Shown piece after piece: positions 55,859 to 64,000 of a stretch of 64,000 nucleotides of DNA. The stretch comes from Paludibacter propionicigenes WB4. GTDB lineage: Bacteria; Bacteroidota; Bacteroidia; Bacteroidales; Paludibacteraceae. Both the position numbers and the translations under genes were made by a program. Under the pieces are notes generated by a model. The model was not told where the DNA came from. It was given only the letters and a program-made list of their open reading frames with translations, and did not search any database. The DNA lies in assembly GCF_000183135.1 (NCBI RefSeq), contig NC_014734.1:1302001-1366000 (forward strand), given 5' to 3'. Position 1 is the first letter of the stretch. Every line of letters starts with the position of its first letter.

Positions 55859-56365
55859 ATGAAAAAACAATCTTTAGTAATTCTGTTGGTTGTGTTTGTG
55901 GGCTTAAAAATGCAGGCACAAACAAACGCTTCAATGCCAACCGATAGTATAGCGTACATAAGTTTAAACAGCTATGTGCAACCGGCATCTTTTACAGCAG
56001 ATAATATAGCTCAACAACAAGACTATAAGCACTATTTAAGAACTGCTAAAACCTTGAAGATTTTAGGTTGGGTATCGTTGGGGGTAGGGATTCCAGCAAT
56101 GTGGTTTGGTTTTGGAATCTCATATGCTGAAAACAGTGAAGGTCCTAATACAACCAATATTGGTGCTCTAGTCTTCGCTTCCGGAGCTGCACTTACCCTT
56201 TCCAGCATTCCTCTTTTTATAGTCTCACATCATTATAAAAAGAAAGGAAATAAACTGAAAAAGGCAGCAACTCTATCACTGGGTAGTCAGCAGGTTTTTG
56301 TTCCTCAGGGATACGGATTTACAACCAAAGTGCAGCCCGTCCTTAGCGTTAAGATTGCTCTGTAA
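55859..56365 (+). CDS. Exported membrane protein of unknown function (intact copy of a tandem pair)
   Basis: The 168-residue protein has a signal peptide (VILLVVFVGLKMQAQ), a conserved polar N-terminus (SMPTDSIAYISLNSYVQP), then QQDYKHYLRTAKTLKI. Two membrane helices follow (about 72-92, GWVSLGVGIPAMWFGFGI; about 104-125, ALVFASGAALTLSSIPLFIV), then HHYKKKGNKLKKAATL and a strand-rich tail. No family name is recognised. A second copy 656 bp downstream is frameshifted. Confidence 0.6.
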   Translation: MKKQSLVILLVVFVGLKMQAQTNASMPTDSIAYISLNSYVQPASFTADNIAQQQDYKHYLRTAKTLKILGWVSLGVGIPAMWFGFGISYAENSEGPNTTNIGALVFASGAALTLSSIPLFIVSHHYKKKGNKLKKAATLSLGSQQVFVPQGYGFTTKVQPVLSVKIAL

Positions 56366-56525
56366 AATAGGAATACAAAAACGACCCCTAGCCCCTGAAG
56401 GGGAAACAAGAGTGGTATGCGGAGGTAAATACATTTCATAAAGTGGTTGGTGGTCAAAAGTAATTCTATTTGCGATGTATAATCGGCTGTGAGTTGTGTA
56501 ATTTACAAACTCTAATTTATCAAAA

Positions 56526-57021
56526 ATGAAAAAGCAATATAGAGTAATCCTATTAATTTTATTCATCGGTTTAAATACGCAGGCACAAACAAACGCTTCA
56601 ATGCCAACCGATAGTATAGCGTACATAAGTTTAAACAGCTATGTGCAACCGGTGTCTTTTACAGCATATAGCGCAACAACAAGACTATAAGCACTATTTA
56701 AAAACTGCTAAAACATTGAAAATTGCAGGGTGGACGTCGTTTGTAGGAGTTCCGGTGCTGGTTTATGGTTTAGGAATGGCCATTGGAAGTATTGATGGGT
56801 CTAGCAATGGTGGTCTAGGTGTTGTGCTTATGGGCGCCGGAGCCACCCTTACCCTTTCCAGTATCCCTCTTTTTATAGTTTCGCATCATTATAAAAAGAA
56901 AGGAAATGAACTGAAAAAGGCAGCAACTCTATCACTGGGTAGTCAGCAGGTTTTTGTTCCTCAGGGATACGGATTTACAACCAAAGTGCAGCCCGTCCTT
57001 AGCGTTAAGATTGCTCTGTAA
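56526..57021 (+). pseudogene. Frameshifted tandem duplicate of the 55859-56365 gene
   Basis: The copy starts at the ATG at 56526 with the same signal peptide and TNASMPTDSIAYIS segment. Within ACAGCA...CAACAACAAG it lacks five bases (GATAA) present in the first copy, and the frame stops at 56690. The other frame then continues QQQDYKHYLKTAKTLKIAGW to the identical end at 57021. The last 140 bp are almost identical between copies, so the duplication is recent. An ATG at 56641 could express a truncated form without a signal peptide. Confidence 0.85.
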
Positions 57022-57038
57022 AATAGGTTAGCTTGTTT

Positions 57039-57090
57039 AGCGTTGCGTATAAATGTCCGGCGCAATCTCCAGACCATGCAGCGCTAAAAG
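57039..57090. repeat. Dispersed 52-bp repeat, copy 2
   Basis: AGCGTTGCGTATAAATGT, then TCTCCAGACCATG and GCGCTAAAAG, aligning without gaps to 55003-55054. Confidence 0.8.
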
Positions 57091-57158
57091 GAAAGTTTCA
57101 GGTTCCATATTTAAAAGAAATTTAATTAGAAACAAGGCTCTGCCTTGCTTCTTATCCG

Positions 57159-57166
57159 TAACTTTG
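57159..57166 (+). promoter_or_regulatory. Putative -7 box (TAACTTTG) of the propeller lipoprotein gene
   Basis: TAACTTTG lies 66 bp before the ATG at 57232; no clear -33 element is seen. Confidence 0.45.
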
Positions 57167-57231
57167 CAGAACTAAAAAAAGACCTATCCTACCCGGATAG
57201 GGTAATGAAACAAAACTAAAAAATGGGAATT

Positions 57232-58206
57232 ATGAAAACTTTAAAATTTATCTTATTCTGTATGTTGATTACAGTTTTTCCTTCGTGCCAAAAAGATAAC
57301 ACAGAGGATGTAAGTACTGTAAAATGGACTGAGGTTACAACCACCGGATTAACGAACCGAATCTATGCTATTTCCTGCGATTCGTCTAAAAACATCTGGG
57401 TTGGCACCGATAACGGAGCCTATAAGTTTGACGGAAAAAGCTGGATCAATTATGACAGTTTTGGGAATAACAGTCAGGTAAAAGCAATAGCAACCGATGC
57501 CGACAACAATATCTGGTTTGGAACAAATGGCGCAGGACTGGTCAAATACAAAAACGGTAACTGGACTTATTATCAAAATGATCCACTGTCATCGAATAGC
57601 ATTTCGAGCAACTTCGTGTACTCAATCGCAATAGATGCTAAAGGTAACAAATGGATAGGGACAGAGAACGGAGTGTGTAAATTTGATGGACAAAACTGGG
57701 TAAACTATAAAGTTGGCGACGGATTAATTGAAAATCATGTTTATAGTATTGCTATTGAAAAATCGGGCATCAAATGGTTTGGAACCAATGGTGGAGTTTC
57801 GAGGTTTGATGATGTCAGCTGGACTACCTACACATACTATAAGGATAACGGTGAAGGACTGGCTGGAAACGGAGTGATGGGCATTGTCATTGACAATCAG
57901 GGAAACCAATGGTTTGCTACATTTGGTGGTTTATCTAAACTGAACGGGCTAAACTGGACAAACTTTAAAACTCAAACAGACTGGCTTAAGTCAGGTTCTC
58001 CTGTTTTATCTGCGGCTATCGATGCGAAAGGACATAAATGGTTTGGCTCTAATGGCATGGGTATTTCGGAATTTGATGGATTAAACTGGACAACATACAC
58101 CATGGCGAACAACACTGTTATCGGTGCGGTAAACGCAATAGCCCAAGACTCCAATGGTAACTTATGGTTTGGAACAAATAAGGGACTATTGAAATTGACA
58201 AAATAG
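57232..58206 (+). CDS. Lipoprotein with two-component-regulator propeller repeats
   Basis: The 324-residue predicted lipoprotein has a lipobox ending FPSC (Cys near residue 19 from the ATG at 57232; a second ATG lies at 57223). The rest is a single beta-propeller of Reg_prop repeats, each with WxGTxxGxxKFDGxxWxxY: NIWVGTDNGAYKFDGKSWINY, NKWIGTENGVCKFDGQNWVNY, NLWFGTNKGLLKL. Reg_prop propellers sense ligands in hybrid two-component systems. Here the propeller is free-standing, probably at the outer membrane or in the periplasm. Confidence 0.8.
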   Translation: MKTLKFILFCMLITVFPSCQKDNTEDVSTVKWTEVTTTGLTNRIYAISCDSSKNIWVGTDNGAYKFDGKSWINYDSFGNNSQVKAIATDADNNIWFGTNGAGLVKYKNGNWTYYQNDPLSSNSISSNFVYSIAIDAKGNKWIGTENGVCKFDGQNWVNYKVGDGLIENHVYSIAIEKSGIKWFGTNGGVSRFDDVSWTTYTYYKDNGEGLAGNGVMGIVIDNQGNQWFATFGGLSKLNGLNWTNFKTQTDWLKSGSPVLSAAIDAKGHKWFGSNGMGISEFDGLNWTTYTMANNTVIGAVNAIAQDSNGNLWFGTNKGLLKLTK

Positions 58207-58274
58207 AGTTCCCGGATTTAAACGAGGGGAAGAGTAGACACAAAAAAACGACATATAACCAACAAACAAATTGT

Positions 58275-59132
58275 ATGAAACTACTATCGACAATCTTTCT
58301 ATTCTTCCTGACTGTACAGCTGCAAGCTCAATTAATTACCGGAAAGGTGATTGATTCCTCGAGTGAAAAACCACTGGAATACGTGAATCTGGGAGTTATT
58401 GACACTCCTTTAGGCATATCTACCAATGAAAATGGAGAATTTAGTTTAGACATCAAAGGTCAATCGCCAAAAGCAATCGTTCGGATTTCGATGATTGGTT
58501 ATAAACCGCAGACTTTTCCCATCGCAGAACTTACGAACAAAGAAAACCTGATAAAACTAATAAACGAACCGATTCAGTTAGCCGAAGTAAATGTAAAACC
58601 TTTTTCAGGGAAATTGAAGAAAGTGGGTACAACAAGCTCTACATGGCATGGAGAATATTGTGGCATTGGAGGTGCTCAAAAAGGCAAAGGTTATGAGATA
58701 GGGACTAAATTAGAACTTGGTTCTAAACCTGTATCATTAAGAAGTTTGCATATTTGCATGCACAATCAATCGTTTGAATATAGTCTGTTTCGCTTGCACA
58801 TTCGAAACATTGTCAACAATTTGCCTTTTGAAGAACAGCTTACTGAGAATATCATGATACCAATAACTAAAAAGTCAGGCTGGGTGGATATTGATTTGAC
58901 TAAGTACAACTTAGTATTTAAAGATGACATTGCTCTAACAATTGAATGGGTAAAGGTGAATACGACTGATAAAATGAAGTTTATTAGAGTACAAGGGAGA
59001 GATGAATACTGCATACTTTTTAATATGAAGCAAAAACAAGGAAGTATTTACATAAGATGGGGTAGTGAATCGAAATGGTTATGGAAAGTCGGTTCAAGTC
59101 CGAGCTTCTATTTGAAAGTTCAAGAACAGTAA
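58275..59132 (+). CDS. Exported protein with CarboxypepD_reg-like domain
   Basis: The 285-residue protein has a signal peptide ending at LQAQ. Residues about 20-100 form a carboxypeptidase regulatory-like beta sandwich (ITGKVIDSSSEKPLEYVNLGV, STNENGEFSLDI, MIGYKPQTFPI). The C-terminal 180 residues are beta-rich and not assigned (ELGSKPVSLRSLHICMHN). It has no barrel or TonB-plug signature. It lies 69 bp after the propeller lipoprotein gene, possibly co-transcribed. Confidence 0.7.
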   Translation: MKLLSTIFLFFLTVQLQAQLITGKVIDSSSEKPLEYVNLGVIDTPLGISTNENGEFSLDIKGQSPKAIVRISMIGYKPQTFPIAELTNKENLIKLINEPIQLAEVNVKPFSGKLKKVGTTSSTWHGEYCGIGGAQKGKGYEIGTKLELGSKPVSLRSLHICMHNQSFEYSLFRLHIRNIVNNLPFEEQLTENIMIPITKKSGWVDIDLTKYNLVFKDDIALTIEWVKVNTTDKMKFIRVQGRDEYCILFNMKQKQGSIYIRWGSESKWLWKVGSSPSFYLKVQEQ

Positions 59133-59159
59133 GATGAATAAACAATTCTCCGACACTGA

Positions 59160-59345
59160 TAACTGATAAAACCCCTCCCTTTCGGGTACTCCCCTTTGAC
59201 AAGGGGAGATTGTTGGGTGCAGAGGTTTGAGCATTAAAGGGAGTGTGCAGCATTATGCAACCGGAGAAGTTCTATTTTGTAGAAAGTCCCGCACTTCTCA
59301 TTTGTCCCCTTATGATAAGGGGACGAGCGTAGCGGAGGAGTTAGT
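59160..59345. repeat. Intergenic hairpins of dispersed-repeat type
   Basis: TCCCCTT (59190-59196) pairs with 59201-59207. GTCCCCTTAT (59304-59313) pairs perfectly with 59315-59324. These CCCCTT/AAGGGG palindromes resemble intergenic repeats common in Bacteroidota; a shorter relative is at 56392-56403. No gene is visible between 59133 and 59484. Confidence 0.6.
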
Positions 59346-59443
59346 AATATATTCTCCTCGTTTGCAAACATGGAGAGAGTAAATAACCCCGTAATATCTT
59401 ATTAACCTGTGATTGGTACAAAAACAAGATTCAAAAAATTCTT

Positions 59444-59451
59444 TATCTTTG
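59444..59451 (+). promoter_or_regulatory. Putative -7 box (TATCTTTG) of the PqqD-HPrK cluster
   Basis: TATCTTTG lies 33 bp before the ATG at 59485, suggesting the four-gene cluster starts here. Confidence 0.55.
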
Positions 59452-59484
59452 CATAATTAAAAACACTGCTTTTTTATCAGGAAT

Positions 59485-59763
59485 ATGGATATAGAAACAC
59501 TTTATAAATTAAAATCAAGATTCGCTACGCTCAGTATTGGAAGCGAGTTAATCTTAGTTCCGATTACAGCAAATGTAGCAAAAATGAATGAGTTGTTTAC
59601 GTTGAACGAAACAGGAAAGTTTATTTGGGAAAACATCAAAGAAAATACTACCGTTCTGGATTTAGAAAACTCGATGATTGAGACCTTTAGTGTTGACAAT
59701 ATAACAGCCAAAAGAGACATTGACCTGTTTTTGAATAAGCTGGCAACTATATTCGGACAATAA
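59485..59763 (+). CDS. PqqD-like RRE protein
   Basis: The 92-residue PqqD-family protein. Visible features are LILVPITANVAKMNELFTLNETGKFIWENI (the LNExGxxIWxxI hallmark), then a helix-rich end with VLDLENSMIETF. PqqD-like proteins are RiPP recognition elements that hand leader peptides to modifying enzymes. Here it is the first gene of a cluster with a kinase, a peptidase/ABC exporter and a nucleotidyltransferase. Confidence 0.85.
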   Translation: MDIETLYKLKSRFATLSIGSELILVPITANVAKMNELFTLNETGKFIWENIKENTTVLDLENSMIETFSVDNITAKRDIDLFLNKLATIFGQ

Positions 59764-59789
59764 ACTCAGCCCAACAGACTTAAACAAAG

Positions 59790-60668
59790 ATGCCTACTAC
59801 TATTCAAATCGCTATTGCTGACTTTTTGATAAAGCTACATGCTGAACATAGAATTGTACTTGAAGAAGGATATCTTCCTTTCGTTCAAACAACAGAAAAT
59901 AACACAGTAGATTTAACCATAGAATGTTTTCAGCATATCCCGGTCCTACCTTTATCTGATTATGAATTAATTTTTGAAGCAGAAAACAACGATCAAAAAT
60001 TCTATTCCATTTATCTTTCAACCTTAGGTTTTGTCTTTGTTATTTACAACCAACAAAACAAAAACGAGGTACAGCAATTGGCTGTGTTGAATGAAGATTT
60101 GTCTAACTGGAAAATTTATTCGACTCCACTGGATAATGGAGACATCATACCGCTAAAATATCCAATGGGACCGATTATCATGCATTACATAACCGTGAAA
60201 TCTGAAGCAGTAATGATACACGCATCGTGCGTTGTAGAAAAGCAAAAAGGCCGGATTTTTACAGGTTTTTCAGGAGCGGGTAAAAGCACAATGTCTAAAA
60301 TATGGGCAGACGCAGGCAATACTATCGTAAATGATGATCGCTTGATTATTCGCAAGTTAAATGAGAATTACTATGTCTATAACACACCCATGTATTATAT
60401 AGATATTCCTAAAAAGACGATTTTAGACTCCATATTTTTAATTCGTCATTCGCCGGAGAATAACCTAAAGAAGTTATCGGGTGCATCGGCAGTTTCAAAG
60501 GTATTGGCATTTTGTATTCAAAATAATTTTGATCCTAATTTCATTCAAAACAAGTTGAATTTCCTATCCGAATTAAGTGCGCATGTTCCGGTTTACGAGC
60601 TCGGATTTGTTCCCAATAGTAGTGTTGTAAATTTCGTTCTGGAAAATGAAACAGCAGGAATTAAATAA
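59790..60668 (+). CDS. HPr-kinase-like protein
   Basis: The 292-residue protein has a P-loop FTGFSGAGKSTMSKIWADAG (about residue 155) followed by IVNDDRLIIRK, the layout of HPr kinase/phosphatase-like P-loop kinases. The N-terminal 140 residues are beta-rich. In lasso-peptide and related loci, such kinases phosphorylate the precursor peptide. It lies 26 bp after the PqqD gene, and its 3' end overlaps the next gene by 23 bp, indicating translational coupling. Confidence 0.8.
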   Translation: MPTTIQIAIADFLIKLHAEHRIVLEEGYLPFVQTTENNTVDLTIECFQHIPVLPLSDYELIFEAENNDQKFYSIYLSTLGFVFVIYNQQNKNEVQQLAVLNEDLSNWKIYSTPLDNGDIIPLKYPMGPIIMHYITVKSEAVMIHASCVVEKQKGRIFTGFSGAGKSTMSKIWADAGNTIVNDDRLIIRKLNENYYVYNTPMYYIDIPKKTILDSIFLIRHSPENNLKKLSGASAVSKVLAFCIQNNFDPNFIQNKLNFLSELSAHVPVYELGFVPNSSVVNFVLENETAGIK

Positions 60669-62889
60669 GCAATTGCTCGATTTTGCAGAAACTCTTTTGG
60701 ATGAAAATCATCAGTTGAGTTTTAGAATGAGCGGAAACAGCATGTATCCTGCACTTAAAGCCGGTGATATCGGATTCGTTCAAAAATGTGACGAAAAAGA
60801 TTTAAACAAAGGCGATATAATTGTTTTCAATCAAAATGGCAGGCTGGTTGCGCACAGACTAATTGGCATGTTCACTCGGGATGACATTCAGTTCATCATT
60901 GCTAAAGGGGATAAGAATTCATATACAGACAACCCGATTACGATTGAATCACTTATAGGAAAGGTGTATTCGTTTCAACGAGGAAACAAAAAAAAGAAAA
61001 TTGACAGTACGAAAATGAAATTAAATAAATTTGTTGCTCTGCATTTTTCTACACCAATAATTCCTTTTTACAATTTTAGACTTCAAGCAGGAAAAAGATT
61101 CAACTTACTTTGGTCGGAGCTTAAATCAATTAAAAACAATATATCGATTGTTTCGAAAGAGTCGGAGAAAATTCTGTTTGTCAACATTATAATCTCCATA
61201 CTTCAGGGTGTTTTACCATTTATCATTATCGTCTGCATAAAGACTCTGATTGACCAGCTTACAAGCATATCCACTCAGAACGAAAGCCAACGTTTATATT
61301 TTACTGTAATCCTGATTATAACCGCACTTGTTTTCCTGGCAAGCGGAGTTTTATCGGAACTCAAGACTTATTTCTCCCTAAAATTATCGCAGTCCATCAC
61401 GCACCAAATCTACCAAAAACTGCATTGGAAACACGCCTCACTGGATTTATCGCGCTACGAAAGCCCAGCAGAACAGGACAAAATTCATCGGGCTGTTCAA
61501 GAAGCTTCCTTTCGCCCTATTAAAATCGTAAGCGAAATGCTAATCGGAATTAAATCTGTAGCAGCTGCTTTATTTCTGGTTGGTCTGTTTATAACTATCA
61601 AATGGCATTTAATTGTAATCCTGATAATTGCCATCATTCCGGGCGTTTATTTCCGATTAAAATCTTCCCGAAAACTGTACAAGCAAAAAGAAGCGCAAAG
61701 CACAAAAGAGCGTGAGATGTACTATTTCAACCGGATTCTGACAGGTCTTCCGTTTGCAAAAGAAATGAAACTGTTTGGCTTTTTCGATTTCTTCAAACAA
61801 CATTTTTCGAACGTTCAGAACATGCTGTTTGAACAACAGATTAAGCTTCGAAAATCGGAATTATGGCTGAATATATTCGCCCAAATCTTCTCTGTATCAT
61901 TGATATTTTTATCATTAGGATTTGTTTCCTATTTGAAAATAAAAGGAGAAATTTCCATTGGAACTGTTGCTTTGTTTTTCTTTGCTTTTCAGCGAGGATA
62001 TGGAGTTCTGAATGAGCTTTTCATGTCGGCCACTCAAATTTTGGAAGACAATACATTTTTGAATGATTTCATAGCTTTTCTAAACATGCCGACAAGCTCT
62101 AACAGTTTGCAGAGCGATCATTCCTTCTCATTAAGCAAGGAAATTCGAATTGAAAATGTCAGATTCCGCTATAAATCAAGTAAACGTGATGCACTAAAAT
62201 TGGTGAACATAACTATTCCTGCAGGAAAGACGGTGGCTTTCGTCGGTGCAAATGGTTCAGGTAAAACAACTTTAATAAAACTGCTTTGTGGATTTTACCA
62301 ACCGGATTCAGGGCGCATTCTTTTTGACGGCATTGATGCTACTGAAATTGGCCAACAAAAGATTTGCGAAAACATAACAGCCGTTTTTCAGGATTTTGCC
62401 TTGTATAACATTAGTGCTATCAATAATATCGGTTTAGGAAACACCCGGGAAACCCTTGATTTTGATAAAGCTGTAAAAGCAGCAAAAGCGGCAGGCATTA
62501 ATGATATTTTGGAACATCTTCCGAATGGTTACAACACCTTGCTAGGTAATTTATTTAGCTGTGGAGAAGAACTTAGTATTGGCCAATGGCAGAAAATGGC
62601 CATAGCAAGAGCTTTTTATCGAGATTCTTCGTTAGTGCTTCTGGACGAACCTTCAAGTGCACTGGATGCAGAATCGGAATTACAGATTATCAATGGATTA
62701 AAAAAACTATCGCACGATAAAACAGCCGTAATTATCAGTCACCGTCTTAGCACCGTGCAGTGGGCAGATATTATTTATGTATTTAATGATGGTGAAGTTG
62801 TGGAATCCGGCAATCATCAAGAACTTCTGCAACTGGGAGGAAAATACTACTCGTTATTTCATACAAATAATAATCAATCTATTGAGTGA
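60646..62889 (+). CDS. SipW-type signal peptidase fused to ABC exporter
   Basis: The 747-residue fusion has, at residues about 1-120, an S24/S26 signal-peptidase-like domain with Ser32 in MSGNSMYPAL, His70 in LVAHRLIG and Asp89 in AKGDKN. This is the Ser-His-Asp type, not Ser-Lys. Residues about 175-480 are an ABC exporter membrane domain (six helices). The C-terminal ATPase has Walker A GANGSGKTT, signature LSIGQWQ and Walker B LVLLDEPSSALD. Cleaving and exporting a peptide in one protein fits a RiPP-type secretion unit. I do not see the C39 peptidase domain usual for PCAT exporters. Confidence 0.85.
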   Translation: MKQQELNKQLLDFAETLLDENHQLSFRMSGNSMYPALKAGDIGFVQKCDEKDLNKGDIIVFNQNGRLVAHRLIGMFTRDDIQFIIAKGDKNSYTDNPITIESLIGKVYSFQRGNKKKKIDSTKMKLNKFVALHFSTPIIPFYNFRLQAGKRFNLLWSELKSIKNNISIVSKESEKILFVNIIISILQGVLPFIIIVCIKTLIDQLTSISTQNESQRLYFTVILIITALVFLASGVLSELKTYFSLKLSQSITHQIYQKLHWKHASLDLSRYESPAEQDKIHRAVQEASFRPIKIVSEMLIGIKSVAAALFLVGLFITIKWHLIVILIIAIIPGVYFRLKSSRKLYKQKEAQSTKEREMYYFNRILTGLPFAKEMKLFGFFDFFKQHFSNVQNMLFEQQIKLRKSELWLNIFAQIFSVSLIFLSLGFVSYLKIKGEISIGTVALFFFAFQRGYGVLNELFMSATQILEDNTFLNDFIAFLNMPTSSNSLQSDHSFSLSKEIRIENVRFRYKSSKRDALKLVNITIPAGKTVAFVGANGSGKTTLIKLLCGFYQPDSGRILFDGIDATEIGQQKICENITAVFQDFALYNISAINNIGLGNTRETLDFDKAVKAAKAAGINDILEHLPNGYNTLLGNLFSCGEELSIGQWQKMAIARAFYRDSSLVLLDEPSSALDAESELQIINGLKKLSHDKTAVIISHRLSTVQWADIIYVFNDGEVVESGNHQELLQLGGKYYSLFHTNNNQSIE

Positions 62890-62890
62890 T

Positions 62891-64000
62891 TCATTTATTC
62901 CATGATTTTTTCAAGTGGAATACAACACCTCTTATGCCTTCCGTCCATCTTAATGGATAATAGAAAACGACCAAAGAAGAATACTTAACCTTATACCGTT
63001 CAATCATGAAATCTTTAGGAGGAAACAACACACCCAAAAGGTATCTGACTTTATTTGAAAACGTTCTAACCTCTTTCAAATAATAAAAATGTGAAGACAA
63101 TGAAATAGTTCCTGAACTACCAACTCCCTTCAAATACTTGAAAAATTGTTGTTCTGTTTCTTCTGTCAATAAATAGCTATACTTATTGATAACATCAATG
63201 GGAACGGGCGCATTCATATACTTATTTACCAAAACGATATATTTGAATATTACTTCTTCAGACTTATACAATCGGCATGATGCCGTAAAAGCTCCCCAAT
63301 CAAAGCCTTCTACATTTTCATTTAAAACATTTGTTATGTCGCTCAAGCAGGTAAACTGAACCTTTCCTACCTGAAAATGTTTATCGAGATGTGCACAAAG
63401 GTGAATTAGTAAATCATTATTTTCTAATGCAAGAACATTGCATTTATTGACCGTAACGGGCATCGCATTTTTCCAAACCTCAGAGGTCAGCAAATTATAC
63501 TTTTCTCCTTTTCGGTGCAGCTTTATATGAATTTCTATTGACACGCCGTGTAACACCATTGGCGTATAATGAACAATATCAAATTGTGAGCTTACAAATT
63601 CTGATAGTTTTAATGCAGACACTGCCCTGTATCCCAAATTCCGGAGAATGTCTAAACATCTTTCACCATCCTCCTCATGTACCAATAAATCAATATCGCT
63701 AAATTGCCTCAATCCAATATCGTGATAAAGATTCTCGGATAAATAAACTCCTTTTAATGCAATTACAGGAATACCTTGATTTGAAAACTCTTTAGCAATC
63801 TGTTGGAAATAGTTTAGTAACAAAGTCCCTCTGCTAATGGTAATATAATAAGTTTGTTGCAATTTTGCCTGAACAGCGTCGGGTATCAGAGAACTATTTT
63901 TTAAAGCTGGGAGCTTTTTAAACAGCAACGGAGCTATTCCTCTGTCGATAATCGTTTTGGTAAGATAATCCCAATCCTTAACTTCCAAAATCAGATTATC
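62891..64000 (-). CDS. Nucleotidyltransferase family protein (NTP_transf_5), 5' end outside window
   Basis: The frame is still open at the window end (reading DNLILEVKDWDYL inward), and the TTG at 63988 is not a start. The core has IPVIALKGVYLSENLYHDIGLR and FSDIDLLV, the KG...D-D-D nucleotidyltransferase motif of PF14907-type proteins found in lasso-peptide and exosortase-like loci. It is convergent with the ABC gene; the stops lie one base apart. Confidence 0.85.
   Translation of the reverse strand, partial: DNLILEVKDWDYLTKTIIDRGIAPLLFKKLPALKNSSLIPDAVQAKLQQTYYITISRGTLLLNYFQQIAKEFSNQGIPVIALKGVYLSENLYHDIGLRQFSDIDLLVHEEDGERCLDILRNLGYRAVSALKLSEFVSSQFDIVHYTPMVLHGVSIEIHIKLHRKGEKYNLLTSEVWKNAMPVTVNKCNVLALENNDLLIHLCAHLDKHFQVGKVQFTCLSDITNVLNENVEGFDWGAFTASCRLYKSEEVIFKYIVLVNKYMNAPVPIDVINKYSYLLTEETEQQFFKYLKGVGSSGTISLSSHFYYLKEVRTFSNKVRYLLGVLFPPKDFMIERYKVKYSSLVVFYYPLRWTEGIRGVVFHLKKSWNK

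Overview
The window is a stretch of a Bacteroidota chromosome, most likely Bacteroidales. It carries type IX secretion (T9SS) components, a type III glutamine synthetase, an LL-diaminopimelate aminotransferase route to lysine/peptidoglycan precursors, TAnnTTTG (-7) promoter boxes and few strong Shine-Dalgarno sequences. The genus cannot be fixed from the sequence alone; a Paludibacter/Dysgonomonas-like organism is a guess.

Layout. 1-4.9 kb: a HAD-like hydrolase end, an acetyltransferase, a minus-strand sugar-nucleotide group (manA, galE, nucleotidyltransferase) and an M15-like peptidase. 5 kb: tRNA-Lys(CUU) with a terminator. 5.1-11 kb (minus): a T9SS cassette of a type B sorting-domain cargo, a PorP/SprF partner and a PorE-like OmpA protein. 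The OmpA-like gene is followed in the same frame by a SPOR domain cut off by two TAA codons. 11.3-23.6 kb (minus): an OmpH-like pseudogene, then an operon of a giant 3138-residue Peptidase_S74 repeat protein, a TlpA-like thioredoxin protein and a FISUMP-domain protein. 23.7-26.5 kb: a broken PAS-LuxR regulator, two tiny membrane ORFs, about 1.1 kb of AT-rich DNA without genes, and a phage-repressor-like regulator. 26.8-30.1 kb: an OmpA lipoprotein, dapF and dapL.

30.2-31.8 kb and 51.6-53.2 kb: two copies of the same arrangement. Each has a tandem array with a period of about 21 bp (sequence unrelated between the two), then about 190-200 bp with a promoter, then a gene for an all-helical protein of one unrecognised family, then a strong terminator. 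This is the best candidate for an undescribed system here.

32.3-50 kb: a nitrogen-assimilation region with a TorF-like outer-membrane protein, two P-II/Amt pairs, a small membrane protein, an NhaD-type antiporter, glnN, gltB, gltD and asnB. Ammonium is imported, fixed by GSIII/GOGAT and passed on to asparagine, with P-II proteins expected to gate the Amt channels.

50-59.4 kb is accessory: REP-like hairpins, dispersed repeats, an outer-membrane protein, an AT-rich putative PD-(D/E)XK nuclease with a SEC-C tail, a P-loop protein, a tandem gene duplication with one copy frameshifted, a propeller lipoprotein and a CarboxypepD_reg-like protein. 59.5-64 kb: a peptide-modification/export-like cluster (PqqD-like, HPr-kinase-like, a SipW-type peptidase fused to an ABC exporter, and a nucleotidyltransferase running off the window). 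It resembles RiPP loci, but no precursor is visible.
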